The notes under the pieces: generated by a model
What the model was told of the DNA's origin: nothing
Seen by the model: the letters and a program-made list of their open reading frames with translations, nothing else
Database searches by the model: none
NCBI GenBank assembly: GCA_945872325.1
Contig: CAMBZY010000228.1
Location: forward strand, 1-5,836
Source of the DNA: Candidatus Kuenenia stuttgartensis
GTDB taxonomy: Bacteria; Planctomycetota; Planctomycetia; Isosphaerales; Isosphaeraceae
DNA: 5,836 nt
Direction of reading: 5' to 3'
Part shown: in pieces, positions 1 to 5,468 of the stretch
Layout of the letters: the number at the start of each line of letters is the position of its first letter
Position numbering within the stretch: the first letter of the stretch is position 1
Position numbers and translations under genes: made by a program

Positions 1-786
1 CTTGGACTGACTGAAGCCAGCCAGGACCAGTTTCAGACCGTCACCCTCACCGAAAAAGGCATGAACGCTTTGCGTCAACGGGTGCCGATCATTCTAAGTC
101 GCCGTAAAGATGAAGCCGAGAAACAGGTTGCCACTGCAGCGGTCGCCCGGATGGCAAAAACTGGCGATATTCCATGCGATGAAGGCCTGTTTCACGAACT
201 TCGCCTGCTCCGCAAAACCTTGGCCGATGAACGTAACGTTCCAGCCTATGTGGTTTTCTCAGACGTCACCCTCCGACACATTGCCCGATCTTATCCTTTA
301 TCAGCATCAGAGTTTCTCTCTGTACCAGGCGTGGGCGAACGCAAACTTGCCGAATATGGCGACACCTTCATCGCCGCTGTCGGCGAATGGCTCGCAACCA
401 ACCAGCGCAAAACCTTTGCCGAAACCAGGCAAGCTCCTGCTCCTCCAGCTTCACTTTCCCGGCCCACACGTTCGCCAGGCGATTTGAGCGGCACGGTTCT
501 GGAGAGTCTCAAAGGCTATCGGTCCGGCCAATCGATTGCACAAATTGCTGCCAGCCGTGGGCTGATTCCAACCACGATCGAAAACCATCTCTGCCAGGCT
601 CTGGAAGCAGGCGAGCCGCTCAACCCCGAAGATTTTTACACCGCCGAAGAAGCCAGCCTCATGCGAGAAGCCTTTAAAGCCAACAGTTCTTCCACGCTCA
701 CCTATATCTACGAGTCTCTCAATGCCAAAATTCCGTTCGGTAAACTACGGTTTTTCAGAGCGTTTGAAGTGACCGACATCCATTAG
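1..786 (+). CDS. recQ: RecQ-family ATP-dependent DNA helicase, C-terminal part (5' end outside window)
   Basis: The frame is open from the first base to TAG at 784-786, giving 261 residues of a protein that begins upstream; the ATG at 61 is internal. Residues 1-30 look like the end of the RQC winged-helix domain (a 'VTLTEKG' strand-turn). Residues about 60-131 form an HRDC domain, with 'FHELRLLRKTLADE', 'PAYVVFSD' and the helix-hairpin-like 'SVPGVGERKLAEYGD'. Residues about 161-261 match the helix-turn-helix domain found at the C-terminus of many bacterial RecQ proteins ('SIAQIAASRGL', then 'IPFGKLRFFRAF'). The ATPase core lies left of the window. RecQ proteins unwind 3'-5' in recombination and repair, with HRDC and RQC helping to bind DNA. 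The gene has no evident link to the sugar operon downstream, from which it is separated by 196 bp. Family assignment is firm; orthology to E. coli recQ rather than another RecQ paralogue cannot be judged without the core. Confidence 0.9.
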   Translation, partial: LGLTEASQDQFQTVTLTEKGMNALRQRVPIILSRRKDEAEKQVATAAVARMAKTGDIPCDEGLFHELRLLRKTLADERNVPAYVVFSDVTLRHIARSYPLSASEFLSVPGVGERKLAEYGDTFIAAVGEWLATNQRKTFAETRQAPAPPASLSRPTRSPGDLSGTVLESLKGYRSGQSIAQIAASRGLIPTTIENHLCQALEAGEPLNPEDFYTAEEASLMREAFKANSSSTLTYIYESLNAKIPFGKLRFFRAFEVTDIH

Positions 787-801
787 GAATCCTCTGGATT
801 C
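787..801 (+). terminator. Small hairpin directly after recQ, possible weak terminator
   Basis: GAATCC (787-792), a TCT loop and GGATTC (796-801) form a perfect 6-bp stem beginning at the base after the recQ stop codon. The position suits a transcript 3' end. However, the stem is short, only half GC, and no T-run follows, so it does not meet the usual picture of an intrinsic terminator. It may only stabilise the 3' end or be chance. Confidence 0.22.
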
Positions 802-930
802 AACTCGGTTCAGCCGTCTCGGATACGTGCCGACAAACCTGACTTCAAAAAAAACGCATGACAGTTGCCAGTTTGAAAGTTAGTATGATCACACCCAAAT
901 CTCTCAATCTTCACGATGGGCCCGCCCTGA

Positions 931-944
931 TTCAATCGCTTTCA
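931..944. promoter_or_regulatory. Partial cre/LacI-family-like operator upstream of the operon
   Basis: TTCAATCGCTTTCA fits the cre consensus TGWAANCGNTNWCA except at positions 2 and 3. Its right half, CGCTTTCA, is identical to the half-site of the perfect palindrome at 1956-1969. It ends 38 bp before the first operon gene, a plausible operator position. Symmetry is poor (the left half matches only partly), so this is a tentative call that rests on the shared half-site. Confidence 0.25.
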
Positions 945-982
945 GTGCGGCCAGAGCAACGCCTTTTGGAATATTCGTACCC

Positions 983-1921
983 ATGAATCACCGACCGCTT
1001 GGACGTACCGGTTTGAACCTCCCCGTACTGAGCTTCGGGGCCAGTTCTCTGGGTCAGGAATTCCGTCAGGTCGATCTGACCGAAGCCATTCGCTCCGTTC
1101 ACGTTGCGCTTGACCTTGGCATGAATTTTATCGACACCTCGCCGTTCTATGGCCGGGGCATGAGCGAATGCCTGCTCGGCGTGGCACTCCGCGGAGTCCC
1201 TCGCGATTCCTATATTCTTGGCTCGAAACTTGGCCGATACGCCGGCACCCATTTTGATTTCTCCGCCCGTCGTGTCATCGAAAGTGTCGACATCAGCCTC
1301 CAGCGCATGGGCGTAGATCATCTCGACATCATGCTTTGCCACGACATTGAATTTGTCGAAATGCAACAAATCGTCGATGAAACCCTGCCCGCCCTCCGTA
1401 AAATCCAGCAGTCAGGTAAGGTCCGATTCATCGGGATCAGCGGTTATCCGATGAATATCTTTAAATTCGTGCTCGATCAGACCGACCTTGACGTGGTCCT
1501 TTCCTATAACCACTACACACTTCAAAACACAATGCTCGGCGAGCTTGTGCCGTATTTGAAATCGAAAAATGTCGGGATCATGAATGCAGCTCCATTTTCC
1601 GCCAGACTTTTGACCAATGCCGAACTGCCTCCATGGCACAAAGCCACGCCTCTGGTCCGCGAAACTTGCCAAAAGGCGGCCCGGCTCTGCTCCCAGAATG
1701 GTGTGGATATCGCCCAGCTTGCATTGCAATACTCGATTGCAAATGAAGACCTTGCCACTTGCATTGTCGGATCCGCCAACCCGGAAAATGTCCGCAACTG
1801 GGCCACCTGGGCCAATCAACCAATCAACTCCGAATTGCTGAACGATGTCCTGGCCATTCTGAAACCAATTCACAACTGGTTTTATATCGAAGGTCGTCCC
1901 GAAAACAACGACAAGATTTAA
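983..1921 (+). CDS. Aldo/keto reductase, L-galactose/L-fucose 1-dehydrogenase type
   Basis: A 312-residue single-domain (beta/alpha)8 oxidoreductase of usual AKR length. The catalytic tetrad is visible: D51 and Y56 in 'FIDTSPFYGRG', K82 in 'LGSKLGRY', and H120 in 'LCHDIEF'. The segments 'FDFSARRVIESVDISLQRM', 'VDETLPALRK', 'RFIGISGYPM' and 'VPYLKSKNVGIMNAAP' run collinear with plant L-galactose dehydrogenase as I recall it, much more closely than with general bacterial AKRs. Members of this group oxidise C1 of L-galactose or L-fucose with NAD(P)+ to the aldonolactone in the cytoplasm. The fucose mutarotase and sugar lactonase in the same operon fit that role exactly. Start: the ATG at 983 is the only reasonable one, and residues 3-12 match the family N-terminus; ribosome binding is weak (GGA at 968-970). 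It is the first gene of the operon, with 33 bp to the next. Whether the substrate is L-fucose, L-galactose or another sugar such as D-arabinose is not decided by the sequence. Confidence 0.85.
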   Translation: MNHRPLGRTGLNLPVLSFGASSLGQEFRQVDLTEAIRSVHVALDLGMNFIDTSPFYGRGMSECLLGVALRGVPRDSYILGSKLGRYAGTHFDFSARRVIESVDISLQRMGVDHLDIMLCHDIEFVEMQQIVDETLPALRKIQQSGKVRFIGISGYPMNIFKFVLDQTDLDVVLSYNHYTLQNTMLGELVPYLKSKNVGIMNAAPFSARLLTNAELPPWHKATPLVRETCQKAARLCSQNGVDIAQLALQYSIANEDLATCIVGSANPENVRNWATWANQPINSELLNDVLAILKPIHNWFYIEGRPENNDKI

Positions 1922-1954
1922 TCCAGCCTCACCAGTCTCACAGGAATCAATCAA

Positions 1955-2980
1955 ATGAAAGCGCTTTCACTCGATTCACCCAAAAACTGGCGGCTGATCG
2001 ACATCCCCGAACCGCCATCTCCAGGGCCAGGCGATGCGGTGGTGCGCGTCCATCAAGTCGGAGTCTGTGGTACAGACCTTTCCGGCTATCTCGGCAAAAT
2101 GCCATTCTTCAGCTATCCGCGCATCCCAGGCCACGAACTCGGCGTGGAAGTGGTTGCTGTAGGATCGGGCGTCACGGATATTAAAATCGGCGATAAATGC
2201 TCGATCGAACCTTATATCAATTGCCAGAACTGTCACGCCTGTCGCCGTGGTTTTACAAACTGTTGCGAATCAAATCAAACCCTCGGCGTCCATTGCGATG
2301 GTGGCCTGACACCGCTTTTCACCATTCCAGCCCGAAAATTACACGTCTCGAAAAAACTCAATTTCGAACAACTTGCCCTTGTCGAAACACTGGCCATTGG
2401 CTGTCATGCTGTAAATCGTGCTGCTATAACGAAAGATGACGTTGTGGCCGTGATTGGAGCCGGGCCAATCGGGCTCTCGGTGATTGAATTTGTCAAACTC
2501 ACCGGCGCTCGCCTGATTGTGGTTGATCTTAATGAAAAAAGGCTGCAATTCTGCCGCGATATCATGGGCGTGCAACACACCCTGAAAAACGACGAAAATC
2601 TCCAGAAAAATCTGATCGAGCTTTCCGGAGGCCACCTGCCCGACGTTGTGATCGACGCCACAGGCCACACCGGCAGCATGTCCAACGGCTTTGAACTGAT
2701 CGCCAACGGCGGCGGTCGCCTGGTTTATGTCGGCATCACCACCGACGAAGTGAAGTTCAGGCACGCCATATTCCATCGCCCTGAAGGCACTTTGCTTTGC
2801 TCCCGAAATGCTTTGCCAGGCGACTTTAAACGGATCATTGATTTGATCGAGACAGGTCAGATTAATACCAATCCGTGGATCACTCACAGAACCCGATTTG
2901 AAGATGTCATTGAAGTCTTTCCATCCTACATCAACCCTGAATCAGGCGTGATCAAGGCGATTATTGAAGTCGGCTCCTGA
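1955..2980 (+). CDS. Zinc-dependent medium-chain alcohol dehydrogenase, possible L-galactonate/L-fuconate 5-dehydrogenase
   Basis: This 341-residue protein has the full MDR plan. The GroES-like catalytic domain carries ligands C38 ('GVCGTD'), H60-E61 ('PGHELG') and E144 ('LVETLAIGCHAV'). A structural zinc lobe has C90, C93, C96 and C104. The Rossmann domain has 'GAGPIG' at 168-173. D191 ends beta-2 ('IVVDLNEKR'), which in this family favours NAD over NADP. The family includes sorbitol and threonine dehydrogenases and L-galactonate 5-dehydrogenase (LgoD/YjjN), which makes D-tagaturonate. A sugar-acid role is inferred from the upstream sugar 1-dehydrogenase and the downstream tagaturonate reductase-like gene; alternatives are a 2-keto-3-deoxy-sugar-acid or polyol dehydrogenase. 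AGGAA at 1942-1946 is a good ribosome site, 8 bp before the ATG. The start codon lies inside a 14-bp palindrome. The extra cysteine C103 beside C104 is a small oddity. Confidence 0.85.
   Translation: MKALSLDSPKNWRLIDIPEPPSPGPGDAVVRVHQVGVCGTDLSGYLGKMPFFSYPRIPGHELGVEVVAVGSGVTDIKIGDKCSIEPYINCQNCHACRRGFTNCCESNQTLGVHCDGGLTPLFTIPARKLHVSKKLNFEQLALVETLAIGCHAVNRAAITKDDVVAVIGAGPIGLSVIEFVKLTGARLIVVDLNEKRLQFCRDIMGVQHTLKNDENLQKNLIELSGGHLPDVVIDATGHTGSMSNGFELIANGGGRLVYVGITTDEVKFRHAIFHRPEGTLLCSRNALPGDFKRIIDLIETGQINTNPWITHRTRFEDVIEVFPSYINPESGVIKAIIEVGS
1956..1969. promoter_or_regulatory. Perfect 14-bp palindrome matching the cre/LacI-family operator consensus, over a start codon
   Basis: TGAAAGCGCTTTCA is its own reverse complement and satisfies every position of the cre consensus TGWAANCGNTNWCA, with the central CG typical of LacI/GalR-family sites. 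It overlaps the start codon of the zinc dehydrogenase gene, encoding the beginning MKALS. A bound repressor there would act as a roadblock or control an internal promoter. Against this, MKAL is a common N-terminus in this family and could create much of the motif by codon choice. No LacI-family regulator gene is in the window. Confidence 0.38.
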
Positions 2981-3009
2981 CTCTTTTAAACTCAAGGATC
3001 AATGCTCAG

Positions 3010-4137
3010 ATGCAAAATCAACCTGAAACCATCCTCCAATTTGGTGCCGGCCGATTCCTTCGTGGATTTTTCGACCGATTTGTCCATCAAGCCAACCTGG
3101 AAGGCCAAAACGTTGGCCGAATTGTAATCGTTCAATCCACACCCGGCTCGCGAGCCAACACACTCGCTGATCAAAATGGCGTGTATCACGCACTTTACAG
3201 AGGCGTGGAAGATGGCCAGGTGGTCGATCGCCCGATGAAAATCGAAAGTGTCAGCCGGGCACTGGTTGCGGGAGAAAACTGGCCTGAAATCCTCCGAATT
3301 GCGGCCTCTCCCGAATTAAAATATATTGTCACAAATGCCACTGAAGCCGGATATGAAACCGATGGCACCGACAAGCTCACGGACAGCCCGCCTAAATCCC
3401 TGCCCGGCAAGCTCGCGTCTGTGCTTTGGGCAAGGTATCAGGCAGGCTCAAGCCCGCTAGTGATTCTCCCATGTGAATTGATCGAGCAAAACGCCGATAA
3501 AGTCTGCAAACTGGTCGTCGATCAAGCCACCAGTTGGAATTTGCCAACCGATTTCATTTCATGGGTTACCGATCAATGCTGGTGGCTGAATAATCTGGTC
3601 GATTGCATTATCACCGACGGCCCTGCGGATCACCCCCTGGCAGCCACCGACAAAATGCTGATCGCTGTAGAACCTTATGCCCTGTTAGCCATCCAAAAGC
3701 CCGCTCGCGGTGTCCCGCCCCTGTTTTCAAGCCCTTATTTACATGTTGTCGATGACATGTCGCCATTTTTCCTCAGAAAAGTACGCATTTTAAATGCCGT
3801 TCACAGTTGTATGGTCGCGAAATTCTATGGTCATGGGTTTGATACTGTTCAGCAGGTGATGGCTGACAAGGCCGCAAATCGTTGGTGTCGCGACGTGGTT
3901 TTCGAAGAAATTGTACCTGCGCTTGTGGCCCGTGTTGAAGGTGTGGCTGAATTTGCCGACATGGCCTTCGACCGATTCCGCAACCCATTTCAGGTGCATT
4001 TGCTGAAAAATATCAGCCTGAATCACGATGCCAAATTACTGGTACGAATCGCTCCAACCATTGAAGAATACACCTCAATTTATGGTCGGCCACCAAAACG
4101 CCTGACCGAAGTCTTCCAAACAAAAATCCCTGTCTGA
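3010..4137 (+). CDS. Mannitol dehydrogenase family oxidoreductase, tagaturonate reductase (UxaB)-like, short form
   Basis: A 375-residue long-chain polyol/uronate dehydrogenase. The N-terminal NAD site is 'FGAGRFLRG' (11-19). 'TNATEAGY' (108-114 region), 'LPCELIEQN' (153-161) and 'DRFRNPF' (321-327) parallel UxaB of E. coli segment by segment. The catalytic motif K-x4-N-x2-H is intact at K257, N262 and H265. UxaB reduces D-tagaturonate to D-altronate with NADH in the cytoplasm. The protein ends where UxaB (about 480 residues) would continue for roughly another 100 residues. The next gene begins 23 bp later, so no hidden remainder exists. The usual 'VDRI' signature reads 'VDCI' here (C199). 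The ATG at 3010 is preceded by AAGGA (2994-2998) at 11 bp and gives the family N-terminus at once. Placement after a zinc dehydrogenase suggests a coupled oxidation-reduction of one sugar acid. Mannitol/mannitol-1-phosphate dehydrogenase activity is a less likely alternative, given the TEAG motif. Confidence 0.83.
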   Translation: MQNQPETILQFGAGRFLRGFFDRFVHQANLEGQNVGRIVIVQSTPGSRANTLADQNGVYHALYRGVEDGQVVDRPMKIESVSRALVAGENWPEILRIAASPELKYIVTNATEAGYETDGTDKLTDSPPKSLPGKLASVLWARYQAGSSPLVILPCELIEQNADKVCKLVVDQATSWNLPTDFISWVTDQCWWLNNLVDCIITDGPADHPLAATDKMLIAVEPYALLAIQKPARGVPPLFSSPYLHVVDDMSPFFLRKVRILNAVHSCMVAKFYGHGFDTVQQVMADKAANRWCRDVVFEEIVPALVARVEGVAEFADMAFDRFRNPFQVHLLKNISLNHDAKLLVRIAPTIEEYTSIYGRPPKRLTEVFQTKIPV

Positions 4138-4160
4138 ATTGCATTGGGGTAGTTTCAACA

Positions 4161-4979
4161 ATGATCCGTTCAAGTGTGACCATAAGCCTGGTTCCGGAAG
4201 CCCGTGGCGGCCCTTTCGTGTTTTGGGACGACCTCGAAAACGCCTGCCAAACCGCCAAAAAGCTCGAGTTTGATGCCGTTGAAATCTTCGCCCCAAGCCC
4301 TGATGTTCTTCAATCGTCAGCCGTTTCCATAGCTCTTGCTGATAACGGCCTCGCTCTGGCCGCTGTCGGGACAGGTGCGGGCTGGGTCAAGCACAAGCTG
4401 CATTTGAGCCTTCCAAATGCAAGTGATCGCCAAAAGGCCAAAGATTTCATCAAATCCATGATCGAAGCAGGCGCTGTACACAAAGCTCCCGCCATCATCG
4501 GATCCATGCAGGGCCGACACGGCGACGGTGTCGATCAAGCCACGGCAATGAATTATCTGGCCGATGCACTTGAAGAACTCGGTGAATATGCAGCCCAGCA
4601 AGGTGTCATATTGATTTACGAGCCTTTAAACCGGTTCGAAACCAATCTGGTGAATACCATTGAATCAGGGTTGCATTTGCTCGACCGGCTTTCCACCAGA
4701 AATGTCAAACTTCTGGCCGACCTGTTTCATATGAATATCGAGGAAGTCAGCATCGCTGATGCAATTCGTCAGGGCGGTAGCCAGATCGGCCATGTGCATT
4801 TCGTCGATTCCAATCGTAGGCCCGCCGGAAATGGTCATATTGATCTTTCATCAGTCAGTGCTGCACTTGCTGAGATCAAATATCAAGGCTACATTTCTGC
4901 GGAAGCGCTTCCCTGGCCTGATTCTACGGCGGCCGCCAAGAGAACCATCGACTCGTTCAACCTCTATTTCCGGAATTAA
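4161..4979 (+). CDS. Xylose isomerase-like TIM-barrel sugar epimerase/isomerase, D-tagatose 3-epimerase type metal site
   Basis: A 272-residue single-domain protein of the AP-endonuclease-2/xylose-isomerase-like TIM-barrel superfamily. Candidate metal ligands are E154 ('IYEPLNRFE'), D187 with H190 ('LADLFHMNIEE'), H213 ('GHVHFVDSNRR', with R219) and E248 ('SAEALPWPD'). Their spacing of 33, 26 and 35 residues equals that of E152, D185, H211 and E246 in Pseudomonas cichorii D-tagatose 3-epimerase as I remember it. The family works by Mn2+/Co2+-assisted proton transfer next to a keto group. Known relatives include D-psicose and L-ribulose 3-epimerases, hydroxypyruvate isomerase, and the 5-keto-L-gluconate epimerase IolO of Thermotoga, whose product is D-tagaturonate. 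Beside a tagaturonate reductase-like gene, epimerisation of a keto sugar acid is an attractive role but only inferred. It starts 23 bp after the previous stop with a weak GGGG (4146-4149) ribosome site, and no nearer start fits. Confidence 0.82.
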   Translation: MIRSSVTISLVPEARGGPFVFWDDLENACQTAKKLEFDAVEIFAPSPDVLQSSAVSIALADNGLALAAVGTGAGWVKHKLHLSLPNASDRQKAKDFIKSMIEAGAVHKAPAIIGSMQGRHGDGVDQATAMNYLADALEELGEYAAQQGVILIYEPLNRFETNLVNTIESGLHLLDRLSTRNVKLLADLFHMNIEEVSIADAIRQGGSQIGHVHFVDSNRRPAGNGHIDLSSVSAALAEIKYQGYISAEALPWPDSTAAAKRTIDSFNLYFRN

Positions 4980-5009
4980 ATCCACTTTCCACTCGGAGAC
5001 TTTCAAGAC

Positions 5010-5456
5010 ATGCTCAAGCACAAGCTGATCCATCCCCAAATCAATGAAATCATTGGCAGAGCCGGCCATCACAGCAAAATCCTGATTGCGGACGGGAATT
5101 ATCCCAGTTCCTCGAAAAAAGGCCCCAACGCCGAAATCGTCTGTTTAAACCTGATGCCGGGCGTCCTGAATTGTGCCCAGGTTCTGGAAGCGATTTTATC
5201 GGCGGTTCCGATCGACGAAATCAATACCATGATGTACACTCAGGACGACCCCTACGCGCTCGACGCCGATCCCCCTGTCTGGGACGATTATCGCAAGGTC
5301 ATTGCTGACGCTGGTTTAGATCTTGAGTTGAAACCAATCGACAAATGGGACTTTTACGACGCCGTGGCGACTCCTGATCACGTTCTGACCGTACAAACCG
5401 CCGATCGACAGCGATATGCCAATATCCTGCTCTCGATCGGTGTCCGCATGGACTGA
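5010..5456 (+). CDS. fucU: L-fucose mutarotase (RbsD/FucU family)
   Basis: A 148-residue protein of the RbsD/FucU family, slightly longer than E. coli FucU (140). The N-terminal active-site segment 'GHHSKILIADGNYP' (19-32) gives the catalytic histidine H20 and D28. The C-terminal 'RQRYANILLSIGV' (133-145) corresponds to FucU 'KYGNILLKKGV', with Y136 in the ligand-contacting position. 'WDFYDAV' matches the FucU 'AFYERA' region. FucU interconverts alpha and beta anomers of L-fucose (also galactose-configured sugars), feeding enzymes that accept one anomer. Here the partner is most likely the AKR sugar dehydrogenase in the same operon rather than a fucose isomerase. A weak ribosome site GGAG (4995-4998) lies 11 bp before the ATG; the 30-bp gap to the previous gene holds nothing else. 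The next gene begins 12 bp after the stop in the same reading frame. RbsD-like ribopyranase activity is possible but the context favours fucose/galactose. Confidence 0.88.
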   Translation: MLKHKLIHPQINEIIGRAGHHSKILIADGNYPSSSKKGPNAEIVCLNLMPGVLNCAQVLEAILSAVPIDEINTMMYTQDDPYALDADPPVWDDYRKVIADAGLDLELKPIDKWDFYDAVATPDHVLTVQTADRQRYANILLSIGVRMD

Positions 5457-5468
5457 GTTGTATCTACT

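Larger units (their letters stand above)
787..982. other. Intergenic spacer between recQ and the sugar operon, probable promoter region
   Basis: This 196-bp stretch is the longest non-coding gap in the window and the natural place for the operon promoter. It holds an A-rich run (847-854) and three AGTT repeats spaced 7-8 bp (863, 870, 878). A TATGAT that could serve as a -10 lies at 884-889, but there is no well-spaced -35: TTGCCA at 865-870 leaves only 13 bp. TTCAAA (844-849) and TTTGAA (872-877) make a weak inverted repeat. No RNA gene or further coding frame is convincing. Confidence 0.4.

Noticed and set aside
61..786. Reading the first gene as a complete 241-residue protein starting at 61
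   Set aside because: The frame is open to the left edge and residues before 61 match the end of the RQC domain, so this is the tail of a larger RecQ.
858..889. Possible sigma-70 promoter using TATGAT at 884-889
   Set aside because: Candidate -35 boxes (TTGCCA at 865-870, ATGACA at 858-863) leave spacers of 13 or 20 bp, outside the usual 16-18, so no promoter was called.
932..1369. Minus-strand open frame of 145 codons opposite the AKR gene
   Set aside because: The plus strand encodes a clear AKR with an intact catalytic tetrad over the same bases, and the minus-strand product resembles no family I know. The same holds for minus-strand frames at 1412-1954 and 2339-2887.
3002..3127. Out-of-frame ATG 8 bp before the reductase start, opening a 41-codon frame
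   Set aside because: It is only 3 bp from the AAGGA ribosome site, overlaps the reductase in another frame and has no recognisable product; the start at 3010 gives the family N-terminus.
4901..4912. Second palindrome, GGAAGCGCTTCC, sharing the AAGCGCTT core with the site at 1956-1969
   Set aside because: It lies in the coding region of the TIM-barrel gene, encodes conserved EALP around metal ligand E248, and lacks the outer TG/CA of the consensus. Chance is a sufficient explanation.
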